Source of the DNA: Hofstenia miamia
Lineage: Eukaryota; Xenacoelomorpha; Acoela
Direction of reading: 5' to 3'
Length of the DNA: 64,000 nucleotides
Assembly: GCA_004352715.1 (NCBI GenBank)
Contig: SCFE01000038.1
Span: 637,791-701,790, forward strand
Below, piece by piece: positions 46,067 through 58,081 of this stretch (position 1 is the first letter of the stretch; each line of letters starts with the position of its first letter). The position numbers were made by a program, and so were the translations under genes. The notes under the pieces were generated by a model, which saw only the letters and a program-made list of their open reading frames with translations, was not told the DNA's origin and made no database searches.

Positions 46067-47510
46067 TCACAAATTAATAAAATCACTAAATTAAATAGCA
46101 CCAAATTAATTGGAGAGTGCCTAAAATTGAATAAAAAATAAACAAAGGCCCTGAGTGACTCTACAATTAGTTATATACAAAGCTATTACAAAGTGAAGTG
46201 TTAATAACAAATTTAGAAAATATCAGAAAAAGATTTACTGTCTACATTGTGATGTGATCATATTTTTTCATAATATAATGTATATTTTAAAATGAACACA
46301 TTTCAGAATGCAGTAGCTATATACAGTTTGAAAAATTATACTAGATATTAGTTTTTGATATTTGCATTTATCATCATTAGATTTCACATGTTTACAGTAC
46401 CTTCAATATGAACTATTAGAATAGATTTATATCAAACCAATTTATTTTGCATTTCATACATGCTGCAAAGATCTTCAATAATTTTTTAATGTACTCATCT
46501 TAGAATGATAAAATTATGCAATCTACTTCTGATTTGTATTGTAAGATAAACACAGCTGTACAGGTGTGCAGAAGGTGTGAGCTTAAATCTCACCAAATCA
46601 AAATGGCAATATTTATATTGCACAATAGTTTGGCCCCATAAATTGCTGTATGTCATTAATATGCATCTAGGGTCAATATTGTATTGACATCCTTCAAAAG
46701 TGCAAAAATACTTTTCTCTAAAGTTAGTGTACACTTTAATAATCAGGATTCTAGTATAACTCAAATTTGAAAAGTATATTTGATTGTTTCTGATTTTGCA
46801 TATTCAAATTATTTCTGTTACTACTTGAATTATTTATATTTAACAATGAAGCAGCAAAAAGCATACTGATTTAATGTTGAAATGTATAATAGCCAAATCA
46901 CACATCAAAGAAAAACCATATAAGGTTTTTTAAAGATACACACTAGGATGTATGTATGTATAGAATACATCCTGCAAAAATAAAATAAGAATATCTTGGT
47001 AGAATTTGACATAGCTAGCAATCTAAAGTAAAAACTTAAGCCTTATCATGCATTGGAAATATTAAGTAAATGAAATCACTAGGCAGATGAAGCTGAAAAA
47101 ATTTTATTATTGGGGTATATCTGCATTTTTTTGTCTTCTCTAATTTCAATATTGGTATTACAATCTCAGTAATGGCAATATCTCAATTATATTTGATGAA
47201 TTTAGTTTTGTAAAAATGTGCCATTTCAGTTTAAATATTTCTGATAATTTAATGTTTGATAATTTAATGATTCTACAATATTTGGTGATCCTGCTAATTT
47301 GCCACTTTAGATCTAATTGGTCAATTATATCAGTCAAAATCCAGGCACCATGCTGAAAGACACTGGACTCAGCATGAGAAAGCAACAAATGCCCAGAATC
47401 TTTACTCCAATGAATTTCAAAAATGTCTTAATTTGAAAAATTTTATCATGAAAGTCAACTTCAACATGAAATTTAATGTAAAAAGCCACTGAAAATGTGC
47501 AATTCATCAA
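46067..47510 (+). repeat. CpG-free repeat unit, copy B
   Basis: Bounded by single N at 46066 and 47511. Matches 47593-49032 with one extra GTAT in a microsatellite and a few substitutions. A motif gtgag-cttaaat-ctcac near 46578 forms a T-arm-like hairpin, also in copy C. ORFs of 89 and 76 codons are preserved but unrecognised. Confidence 0.9.
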
Positions 47511-47511
47511 N

Positions 47512-49032
47512 CTTGCAAATTAAATGAGCAATTACATGTAATCTATAGCTTGAGGGGACAATTACTAAATTTGAAACTTAAGTTTGAAAAAATCACAAAT
47601 TAATAAAATCACTAAATTAAATAGCACCAAATTAATTGGAGAGTGCCTAAAATTGAATAAAAAATAAACAAAGGCCCTGAGTGACTCTACAATTAGTTAT
47701 ATACAAAGCTATTACAAAGTGAAGTGTTAATAACAAATTTAGAAAATATCAGAAAAAGATTTACTGTCTACATTGTGATGTGATCATATTTTTTCATAAT
47801 ATAATGTATATTTTAAAATGAACACATTTCAGAATGCAGTAGCTATATACAGTTTGAAAAATTATACTAGATATTAGTTTTTGATATTTGCATTTATCAT
47901 CATTAGATTTCACATGTTTACAGTACCTTCAATATGAACTATTAGAATAGATTTATATCAAACCAATTTATTTTGCATTTCATACATGCTGCAAAGATCT
48001 TCAATAATTTTTTAATGTACTCATCTTAGAATGATAAAATTATGCAATCTACTTCTGATTTGTATTGTAAGATAAACACAGCTGTACAGGTGTGCAGAAG
48101 GTGTGAGCTTAAATCTCACCAAATCAAAATGGCAATATTTATATTGCACAATAGTTTGGCCCCATAAATTGCTGTATGTCATTAATATGCATCTAGGGTC
48201 AATATTGTATTGACATCCTTCAAAAGTGCAAAAATACTTTTCTCTAAAGTTAGTGTACACTTTAATAATCAGGATTCTAGTATAACTCAAATTTGAAAAG
48301 TATATTTGATTGTTTCTGATTTTGCATATTCAAATTATTTCTGTTACTACTTGAATTATTTATATTTAACAATGAAGCAGCAAAAAGCATACTGATTTAA
48401 TGTTGAAATGTATAATAGCCAAATCACACATCAAAGAAAAACCATATAAGGTTTTTTAAAGATACACACTAGGATGTATGTATAGAATACATCCTGCAAA
48501 AATAAAATAAGAATATCTTGGTAGAATTTGACATAGCTAGCAATCTAAAGTAAAAACTTAAGCCTTATCATGCATTGGAAATATTAAGTAAATGAAATCA
48601 CTAGGCAGATGAAGCTGAAAAAATTTTATTATTGGGGTATATCTGCATTTTTTTGTCTTCTCTAATTTCAATATTGGTATTACAATCTCAGTAATGGCAA
48701 TATCTCAATTATATTTGATGAATTTAGTTTTGTAAAAATGTGCCATTTCAGTTTAAATATTTTTGATAATTTAATGTTTGATAATTTAATGATTCTACAA
48801 TATTTGGTGATCCTGCTAATTTGCCACTTTAGATCTAATTGGTCAATTATATCAGTCAAAATCCAGGCACCATGCTGAAAGACACTGGACTCAGCATGAG
48901 AAAGCAACAAATGCCCAGAATCTTTACTCCAATGAATTTCAAAAATGTCTTAATTTGAAAAATTTTATCATGAAAGTCAACTTCAACATGAAATTTAATG
49001 TAAAAAGCCACTGAAAATGTGCAATTCATCAA
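47512..49032 (+). repeat. CpG-free repeat unit, copy C
   Basis: Starts after the N at 47511 with the sequence found at 43408 and runs on into the hAT-like remnant, so this copy is anchored to the right. Copies A, B and C overlap like alternative contigs of one locus. No gene is recognised. Confidence 0.9.
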
Positions 49033-49089
49033 AAAAACTATGAGAATCAAAGAATCAGCAAACATTAGTCAATCAGAGATTCAAATAAC

Positions 49090-49860
49090 CAACAAATTTC
49101 ATTCAGATTTTGTTGCCATGTGTCTGGAGGCAAATATATCCTTGAAATCCATCAGAAAAATGAAAAACTTCATATAAAAGTACATGAAGAGAGAATTGCC
49201 AAGTAAAAGAACTGAGAGATGGTTGGTGAACAAAATTTCAGAATACTAAGTGAAGAAAATAAAAACAAACTTTCAGGAGAAAATATTTTTGCAATGGTAG
49301 ACAAAATGCAAATTCTCCTGAAGAAATTTGCACATGTGTTATTTAGCAAGATTATCAATTTTGGTTACATCAAGCTGGTTGCTGTTGAAATATTGAAGAA
49401 TATGAATGCTGAAGCTATTTTTCAAATTGTTGTCTGGGTTATGAGAAAATTTAACATTGAATGGCAAAATTTTATTTGATTATCACTGATTCAGCAGCCT
49501 ATATGATTGATTCTGAGGATTTATGTAAAAAAGCTTACCCAAAACTGAAGCATGTTACCTGCTTTTGCTATTTGATTCATAAAGTTTGTATGTGGGTGAA
49601 GGCACTTTACCAGGAAGTGAATGATCTTATATCATTAATAAAGACAGCAACTGTGATAAGTAAAGTTCACTTGCTTCTTCTGAAAGAAACAGCAGACAGA
49701 TCTGGTGTATTTTTTAAAAAAGGCCATGGCTGGGGTTTCAGTAACAGGATTACCACTAGCACTTGCTACAATTGCTAAATACTTTGGAATGCTTTGGTGT
49801 CCAAATCAATTATTTTGTGTCACATGTATTGCCCACATATACTTTTTTTAATGTATCCAG
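49090..49860 (+). pseudogene. hAT-like transposase remnant
   Basis: A frame at 49219-49479 reads ENIFAMVDKMQ, then VEILKNMNAEAIFQIV, resembling the VDETTDxxGR and LEKTNxxTIAQ blocks of hAT transposases of the CGGBP1-like group. A second frame at 49461-49778 reads LIITDSAAYM, then AYPKLKHVTCFCYLIHKVC and YQEVNDLISLIK, closely following their FLTDAAPYM, FPKLIHVTCLAHxLHRV and VNxLIS motifs, including the catalytic-core aspartate. Frames change at about 49480 and after 49780. CpG is absent: the DETTD stretch is lost where CpG-containing arginine codons would be expected. No TIRs or target duplication were found. Confidence 0.65.
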
Positions 49861-51004
49861 GATGATATAGACATCTTGAGGTAGGTATCTGTTATGACAT
49901 GGGAATTTTGAGGAGCAATTACGTGTTTGTTGTTGATGAGTGTCATTGGTAGAATTTGTAACAAGTTTTCTTTGTTGATAATTCTGGTCAAATACTTTCC
50001 AAATAGATTTGTTGATTTGATATCATTTTCTGGTTGAGACATCATTAGCAATGTATCATATAAAACCCAATTCTTGAGCTTTGCAGAGTTAGGAATGATG
50101 GCAAGTTTGTTGGATTTGCTTTTGCATAATAGTTCTTGTGTTCTATGTGAGATTGGGAATGTTAATGATGTTGAAAAGGTAAGGATGTGGTGTTCCATTT
50201 CTAATTTTTTAAGCACATGAGTAGTTTTGTTCATAACATTCCAGGGAGCATTGAGAAGATTCAGATCTCTGACTTTATACAGATGATATGGAGGAGTGTG
50301 AATGGCAGCAGTGCTTTGTTGCTGCTGCTGCTGGGGTTCTGCAACAGAATTCTTTTCATCAAAGTTTGAATCAAACAAACATTTTGAATTAGTATAACAG
50401 TTTTCAGGAATGTATGTGTTTTGTATGTATACCCTGCAGGGTTGCAAGGTTTGTGGTAGTGGATTTGAAGCCTTAGGATAAGTCATGGGATTGTGAATTT
50501 GTTAATGAAGATATGCATTAGGGTTATTTGTAGTAATTGAATGAAATATTTTTTCACTTGACTGAGGAGTTTTAATGGGTTTCAGACTTACTCATAACTG
50601 ATTTATTATTTAGGTTGTGAAAGGTTAGATTATCTCAATTTCCTGTGTTTTGAACAGTTGGAGTGTGTTACTCTACAGTTATCAGAGTTCATAGTGCATG
50701 CAGATTTCTTTCAATGTACTGTAAATTTTTTTTGTATTGCATCAAAGCATTTGCAATTTTCTATTTGCATGAGTTCAACTTTTTCTTTAATTGACAACAT
50801 CTTCAAGAAAAGTAGTGATTTTACTGATAAGTTTTTCCATAGAAAGAGTGTCATGTGGGGTTTGGTTAGTTTTTCTGGGAGTTCCTTTAGATTTTTGACA
50901 GTGATTATTTGGCATTCTGATTTCTTAATTTAAAAGAGCTTCAATGGATACAGCCTCACTAGCAATGAGTAACATTGGGTGTGGCTTGTTAGGGTTTGCA
51001 TCCA
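49848..51004 (-). pseudogene. Unrecognised element ORF; 212-codon open part at 49848-50486
   Basis: The longest clean minus-strand ORF (212 codons, 49848-50486) contains a run of six glutamines (EPQQQQQQSTAA), KVRDLNLLNAPWNVMNKTTH and ENLLQILPMTLINNKHVIAP. Upstream on the same strand, further open pieces join across frame breaks: an ATG near 51004 (MDANPNKPHPMLLIASEAVS), then LKELPEKLTKPHMTL and LFLKMLSIKEKVELMQIENC, helical and lysine-rich, to about 50690. This could be a gag- or ORF1-like protein of an unidentified retroelement. It is almost CpG-free yet long and open. I recognise no domain, so no function is proposed. Confidence 0.4.
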
Positions 51005-53562
51005 TCTTGAGAAAAAAATTTTATTGCTATTGATGGCACTAAAAGAGTGTTAATCTCAACTGCAACTCCAATTGTAATAAAGTTCCATTACTTTGAATTG
51101 ATATTAAAGACAGCAATGCAAACCCTTTTACCTTTATTTGATTGAAATATCCATGTTTCCATCTATGCCTTTGAACAAAGGCATTGGTAGAAATTAGATT
51201 ATTTTAATCAAATTTAAGTGAAAGTGTTAATCTTAAGAACTTCAACATTAGTGAATTGGGAATAACCAATCAGGAATACTCTAATTATAATCCTTCACTG
51301 TTTAAATTCAAATGAAAATTTAATGTGAGTCCAGTATGGCAAATTCATTAATTGCAGATAACATTTTGTGGCTTAAAAAATTTAAAATATTAAAGCTCTA
51401 AATTTTGAATTATCTTAACTAACAATTTCATCAATCTTCTCCTTTGTTGTAATATTTCATAAGTGGAGTTTATGTCATTTCAAAATTATTTAAAATTTTC
51501 TTATATACTATTGTTTCTCTTATATTATTTTGAAAGTAAAGTTTCATACCTTATTCCAAATCATAATTACTATGACTTAGCTGAGTGATAGTGTAGAGTC
51601 ACTTGAGGAAATGTGATATTTTATAGAGCCTTTATTTTTACTTTAGGAATGACGTCACCAAGATGTAAATTTAGTAATTTCGATCTTAGTTTACGAATAC
51701 TAGTTTCATGTCCCATTGATGGTGCTGATTTTTATTGCTCAAATTTAATTTGCAAGGGAAAAGAAATAGCTGACATGATTAACTTATGTTAAGTGATTGA
51801 TTGTAAACAAAGGCAGGTAACAATCTCATTTTTGTATAAAATTGAGAAAACATGTAGACAAAGTCAATAGAGTTTATCTTAGCCTCAACTATTGTTTTAC
51901 CTCCACATTTTTCTTTATTATTTTTTGATATGAAAATAATTGCACAAGTAAGGCAACAATTTGGGAGTGCTTTCTCAAAGTACAGGGCAACACATAGCTC
52001 CTGGAGATCTTTTAGATTATCCAGCCCAAATTGTGGAGCATTTAGGTTATGGATATGGTTATGCATAGGGAAATAATAAGCCTCTTGTTCAATGTTCAAC
52101 ACGTACATGCACCACTTTTAATTTACAACACTGTGATGATCCTAAACCATTGGTTAGCATGAATGCCTGGCAACTACAGGATATTATTTAGTGAGCTGAG
52201 AGATAACAATGAAAATGAGATGTTTATTTGCAGTTATGAGATAGAAATTAAAAAGTGAGACAAATAGGGTAGCACCATTCACTCAAGTTAAGCACTTTAC
52301 TCTTTCTGAAGATGTTGCTTCAGCTGGAAGCCATATGAATGGGTTATCTTGGATCTTACCTAAAGTAACTACTTACTTGGATGAATTACCAATGTTAAAT
52401 TTTATAAGTTCTCTCTTTACTTGAATCAGGGCTGCCATTGTATGGCCACTAATTAAATATATTTATACAGGTGCTAAGTATAAATCACCAAATATATATA
52501 TGGTCACTTTGGTAAAGGTAGTCAAATATATATGGTCACCAAGTACATAGGGGGTGCTACATATTATTTTGAAACAAGATTGGACCCTACTCATGTTTTT
52601 CACAAATTTTTACATCAGAAGTTGCTTAAGCATATAGTTTACTGACTCTGAAAAAAAACTGGTCAAAATCCAACATATTCTAACTGAAATATGAATTTTT
52701 GACATGGCTGGAAGTGGACCTCATTTTGATTGGGAAGAACTGCCAATATTGACCTGAAAATAATATCAGATATTGAACAATGTCCAAATTTTTTGAAAAT
52801 GTAAAAATCAGTCCTAAAACACATTCATAACTGTTGAAATGGCAATAAATCCAATTTTTTCAACAATATTTTTCATTTTTTCATATTTTATATATATTTT
52901 TATAATTGCTTCCCTTGAGCCCAAATTTGGTGTGTAGCTATTAAATGAACCCTAAAGCTATCAAGCATACTCAATTTGTGATTTTTTTATGTTAACAGGC
53001 TGAACTGCATGCAGGCACTAAGTATGGGGAAAATTAGTGGTCACAAGCACTCAGTATAAAACCCATAGTACTTAGTGCCTGTATAAATATGTATATATAG
53101 TTATACTATGTTGCTATGTATGCTTAACAAATTATATATGTCACTATTTATGCATCACAAAATTTATGTATGTTGCTACATATTGAAAAAAATGTAGTGA
53201 TAATATGATAATCATGCCCACAGTGATCCCAATGGATGTACAGACTATTTGAATCTCTGTTTTGGAACAAACACAAATTTTATTGAAAATGGTAGCCTAA
53301 ATATAGCTCTATAATTACTCAACATTATAGTGAATGCTTCAGCTGGAAGTTGGCTAACTTAGAGTGTATTGCAAAAACATAGTTCAAATTTTAATAAATA
53401 TAGTGATTCACAACCAACTATTGTCATGCAGCAATCTCTTCTGCAGATTTCTACTCATTTTTTTTCACATGTTGCTATGTATGCCCTGATATATCACTCT
53501 GTACATATTTTTTGAAATTTGTAGGTACATATCAACATATATATTGTATATTATTGAATATA
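51005..53562. other. CpG-poor stretch, no supported gene
   Basis: Contains a 109-codon minus ORF (51779-52108) without recognisable domains and a small group of CpG near 51650-51700. From about 52450 to 53180 words such as tatatatggtcac and ttgctatgtatg recur at irregular spacing, a degenerate low-complexity tract. Confidence 0.4.
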
Positions 53563-54083
53563 NNNNNNNNNNNNNNNNNNNNNNNNNNNNNNNNNNNNNN
53601 NNNNNNNNNNNNNNNNNNNNNNNNNNNNNNNNNNNNNNNNNNNNNNNNNNNNNNNNNNNNNNNNNNNNNNNNNNNNNNNNNNNNNNNNNNNNNNNNNNNN
53701 NNNNNNNNNNNNNNNNNNNNNNNNNNNNNNNNNNNNNNNNNNNNNNNNNNNNNNNNNNNNNNNNNNNNNNNNNNNNNNNNNNNNNNNNNNNNNNNNNNNN
53801 NNNNNNNNNNNNNNNNNNNNNNNNNNNNNNNNNNNNNNNNNNNNNNNNNNNNNNNNNNNNNNNNNNNNNNNNNNNNNNNNNNNNNNNNNNNNNNNNNNNN
53901 NNNNNNNNNNNNNNNNNNNNNNNNNNNNNNNNNNNNNNNNNNNNNNNNNNNNNNNNNNNNNNNNNNNNNNNNNNNNNNNNNNNNNNNNNNNNNNNNNNNN
54001 NNNNNNNNNNNNNNNNNNNNNNNNNNNNNNNNNNNNNNNNNNNNNNNNNNNNNNNNNNNNNNNNNNNNNNNNNNNNNNNNNNN
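53563..54083. other. Assembly gap, 521 N
   Basis: The right side opens with a (TA)n run (54088-54116). CpG density changes from very low to ordinary across this gap. Confidence 0.95.
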
Positions 54084-54084
54084 T

Positions 54085-54116
<32 letters not shown>

Positions 54117-54120
<4 letters not shown>

Positions 54121-55020
54121 AGATTAAGTTTGATTATTTTTTGAAGTAAACTCAGAGTTGGATTCAGTTTATTTAAATTTAAATGTTAATAATAAATACT
54201 TTACATTTATTTAATCAATCAGGAATTGGTATATGATTCTTGATTTTTGGATTATATTAGAGAGGAATTTCAATAAATTTATCTAACGAGATTTTATGCT
54301 AGAGTTCTGTTAGCTCTTTTAAATTAAAACTTGTAAAATTCGAGTACCTTATACTTTGCCATGTAGCATTGAAAAATTTTTGGGCAAATTGCGTTTTTGC
54401 GAACTAAGTTTTAAATTATATAGCAGAATCAATACAATTTTGAATTTAGGTACCATCGACATCGCTATCATTGAAATCGATACATATATAAAGTTGTCAT
54501 AAAATTAGTATCTCGTTTATACATCGGAAGCCAGCTTAAAATCACATTAATCATACTAGCCAATAGCCATCTCATGTAAACAAAAAAGGAAGTTAATTTA
54601 CATTTTCATTCTATATTTGCATCATAAAGTGTAAAATAATAAAGAATGATATAGAGGAGAGTATGCTAGAATTAGATTTTGTTTAAATGTCTATAACTAT
54701 ATAATATATATATAAAATTGTCATAGGAAGAAATTATGTTCAACTACAAATTTCTCTTTTGGTGTTAGCCTACTTGATTGCATAATATTTTCAAGTGACA
54801 TTAGTGGAGTTGGGTTAATTTACTATTTCAAAATTTTTATTTAAATCTCTATTATCTGATGTAGAACAAAATGAAGCCAACTATCTAAGCGCAACATGGA
54901 TTTGTTCGATTCGCGTTGTAGGGTGCGGATCTGTTGAATATAATATTCTATTGTGAATGCATATTTTAGTAGAAACGTTGTTTTTGATTCCCTCATGTGG
55001 TAAAATTTTTACATATTTCT
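54117..55020. other. Intergenic, no gene seen
   Basis: AT-rich with ordinary CpG content; no ORF of note. Confidence 0.4.
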
Positions 55021-55510
55021 TATCTACTAACTCGACTTAAGTTAATTATTCTCGGAGCATCTGCCGGATAATGGATCTTTGTGTATCAAGTGTAATATCC
55101 TCTTTATATTGAGAGGTCGTTAATAAAGAATCAATTACTTAAGATAAACCCCTAGTGACACCCCTGGTTACTTCTAATTGTCAAAATATACTTAGTCGTG
55201 AAGAATATGGTGCGGCACCTTGTCAAACGGTTTGGACAGATCCAGGTAAATGAGTAACTTGTAAGTTGATTATCAATTTTTTCTTATAAGGCGCTAACGT
55301 AATGGATAATTTGCAAAATCGGGGAGCTGATTTTGTCAAAACCAAACTGATTTTTGAAATTCTAGGATTTACAAAATTGTAAATGTTGCGGAAAGTTTAT
55401 CTTTTAAAATTTAAGGATGAAAATGCTTCAGATACTTTCCAAAATTATGGATATAATTCATTTAGCATTATATTCTGGAAAAGCATTAAAAAAAGGAGGT
55501 AGCTCATTGA
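55020..55510 (-). pseudogene. LINE reverse transcriptase remnant (CR1/L2-like group)
   Basis: The minus strand reads, from right to left, ILESI near 55438, FKNQFGFDKISS near 55350, LIYLDLSKPFDKVPHHIL near 55255-55200 (the first catalytic block, YLDxSKAFDKVPH, aspartates kept), a QGVxxG-like GVSLGV near 55150, and FFINDLSI near 55120 (xFINDL). Motif order and wording are those of CR1/L2/Jockey-like non-LTR elements. Stops and frame changes between blocks show decay, and the YxDD block is not present. This is a different lineage from both the 7.6-9.1 kb and 59-60.6 kb elements. Confidence 0.7.
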
Positions 55511-57762
55511 CATAAAGACTTAGCAGTTTGTAAGGAATGTTATGTTCTGTAACTAAACTTGCTTTATCTAAGAGCAAAGTACATACAGATTTTATCAAGT
55601 GAGAATTTTGTTATTAGGCATACACTTTTTGTAATTGTCATATGTTGAATTGATAGTAAAAACCGAGCAATATCTATTTGATTATTCAAGTCTGTTAAAA
55701 TCATGGCTGTTGGGCTGCAGTTATTACAATAAACGTAGCAGTTTGTTGCACTCAGATCGTGAATTTATTTAAAAACGTTATGCATAGTTGTACTTAGATA
55801 AACAAATTTAATGTTTCTGCATATAGCGGTGTTCCTTTTATGTAGAAGATGAGAGGTGTGCAAATACAAAGAGGAAGATTTTCATTGTGTAAGGATAAGT
55901 AGAAACTATAGTCCGATTATTTTGGCTGTGCTACATTTATATTACTTTTTTGGCACAACAAAAAAAATTAAATTTTGTTGCTTAATTAATTTCAGTTTAT
56001 TTTTTTAGTGCAAAGAAGTGAGTGTCATATATCAATAACGCACTGTCACACACTTTAATACTTGTTACTTTTAATGTTGTAAAACTTTTAACATATTTAT
56101 ATCTGGTAAGAAAATTTTAGAGCTTAGCTTTTTATTTTTTCTTTCTGTCTGTCACACACAACCTTAGAATTCTTCTAATATACAAACCATCGTTAGTGCA
56201 GTTTTAGTAATTTCTTAAAATTACCATCAATTTAAAGATTCAATATGATTATTTACTTGAGAAAGTTTATTCATTGATGGTGGGTTTTCAACTTTTGATG
56301 GTTTTAAGTCAAATATTTCTATGACACATTTCAGGTCTCCTAATTCTGAATTATATTATTCACGCAATTCGAATTCGAAATTTATAACTTCCAGATTTCA
56401 ACTCATAATCGTTTTTGTACTCAACATAGTCAGGTAATAAAGTGTGCTTTTGAGATTCTTTGACACAGTTTCTATATTAGGTAACATTTTTTAAGAATCT
56501 CCTTTAATTTTGTCTCTTTTGAAAATTCGTCATTTTGTAATGACTTCATCTGTGACTTGGCGTGTTTAAAAAATTTGCCATGATTTGATTCTACTAATTA
56601 TGCAGTTCTTTGTGTAATTATTACATCTTTAGGAAATAGCGCAGGTGGAAGAATTCGAGTGTGCTTATTTTTGTGGTAGTTTAACACACACACTGTTTGG
56701 TGACGTCTTTTATTCTTAAACCGTAAAAACATTCTTAAATATATTTCATTGAATATATCCTTTAAAATTCTAGCCGATATGAGTGAATATTATACGGAAC
56801 TTGCAAATCTTGCAAACTTCACGTGTTTTAACACTACAGGAAAGGGTTTACAGTATCGTTTTTTGTAACGTAGAACAAGTTTAGTGTTGATCCAATGATC
56901 GTTGCCCAGCTCTTTCGAATCATTTCAGCTATCAATTTCATTCATTTGTAACCTTGAAAAGCTAATTTCAGATTCAAATGGCTCATCAAATAGTATTGCC
57001 AAAGTAATTTTAAAATTTGATGTTCTTAGTGCAGATGTTAGGTATACGTAACAATCTTTAAATGCAAAAAGCTTTGCAATATGCAAAGGAAGTCGATTAT
57101 TGAATTATATAACACACCCAACAGCACTACAATTATTTACAAAAATAATGTAAACTGTGTTTCATATATGCAAATGAACCATACAATAGAATATGGACGC
57201 AGGTAACTAAACTTAGTCTTCCATTATGAGACACGTAATTTTGAATAGCTAACCCCATCCAAAGCAGGATTAGCAAAGTTCTGGAAAATGTCAAACACGG
57301 CTTTCAGTTCATTGCAAGTTACTGCTATTAATTTTTTTTTGATTTTCTCTTATCAAAATACCTAATTTTCAATAAATCAAAATGTTGCAATATTTTATTG
57401 CTATTAATTTTTTTTGCAATACATTATTGCAATGCTTTGCTAAGACGCAGGTAGTTCCCTTGAATATCTCCTATATATTTTTGTATTAGTACTATTAGAA
57501 AATGCTTAGCAATAACCAATGTTAAAATGCTACTATGTGGTGAATTTTTTATAAAATATATTTGTGTACAGGAATGCTAGCAGTTTTTTAGTGTGCAAAT
57601 TTTTAAAGTTATCTATTAGCAAACTTTCTATATGGTGATTGTAATAAACTATGATATTTTAGATAAATTACATCACAATTACATAATTGTAAGCCATGTG
57701 TGCTGCTGTCCATTTAGTTTGCTGTTAATCTTACACCTTGTGCTATTTGTGTCTAGACCGCA
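55511..57762. other. Intergenic and upstream region, no gene seen
   Basis: AT-rich, ordinary CpG. The last 40 bp before the small gene at 57763 form a pyrimidine-rich tract ending TGTGTCTAG at 57756, a likely 3' splice site (5' UTR intron or trans-splice acceptor). Confidence 0.45.
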
Positions 57763-58081
57763 ATGCCTGCGGAGTATCGCAGCCGATTTTTGTCTCCAGA
57801 ACGTGCTTATCCCTCTACACCAATTTTAAGCTTTCAACGTCACATGGACCGCATAGTCCCGTACATTACTCCTAGCAAGATGCGTTATATTGATTCTCCT
57901 TACGATACTCAAGTAGTGCCAAATTATTCCAACTCGCAAACTCCAAAAAGGTAGCTCGTATATGCAATTTGGTTTTCAATCTTAAGTGTCTTAAAATTTA
58001 TTATATATTTACAGCCTCAACCTCGCAAACCTTAATGTTGTGAACTTGAACCAAACTCGATCCCAGTTAAAGAAATTTTAA
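57763..58081 (+). CDS. Two-exon gene for an 84-residue basic protein of unknown function
   Basis: Join of 57763-57950 and 58015-58081; the coding length, 255 bp, is a whole number of codons. Exon 1 begins MPAEYRSRFLSPERAYPS, continues IVPYITPSKMRYIDSPYDTQ and ends NSQTPK plus two bases of a split codon at AAAAAG|GTAGCT. The 64-bp intron ends TATTTACAG. Exon 2 reads SLNLANLNVVNLNQ to RSQLKKF and TAA at 58079-58081. Reading through the donor hits a stop one codon later, so splicing is needed. A good acceptor (CTATTTGTGTCTAG) lies 6 bp before the ATG, implying an upstream non-coding exon or trans-spliced leader. The sequence is rich in P, R, S and Y, with no signal peptide or membrane segment. 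It looks like a small cytosolic or cytoskeleton-associated protein, but I do not recognise the family. Confidence 0.65.

Larger units (their letters stand above)
33001..53562. other. CpG-depleted, element-rich domain
   Basis: Reading every line, I find only three CpG dinucleotides in 33001-40440 (near 34410, 38443 and 39725) and none in 46067-49920. Flanking DNA has them at ordinary density, for example four within about 30 bp near 54910. Within the domain only the gag-LTR copies at 40.4-42.5 and 45-46 kb, plus a few sites near 51.65 kb, carry CpG. Nearly all recognisable content is decayed transposable elements. Long-term germline cytosine methylation with deamination is the simplest explanation (inference). 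The right boundary coincides with the gap at 53563-54083. Confidence 0.75.
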
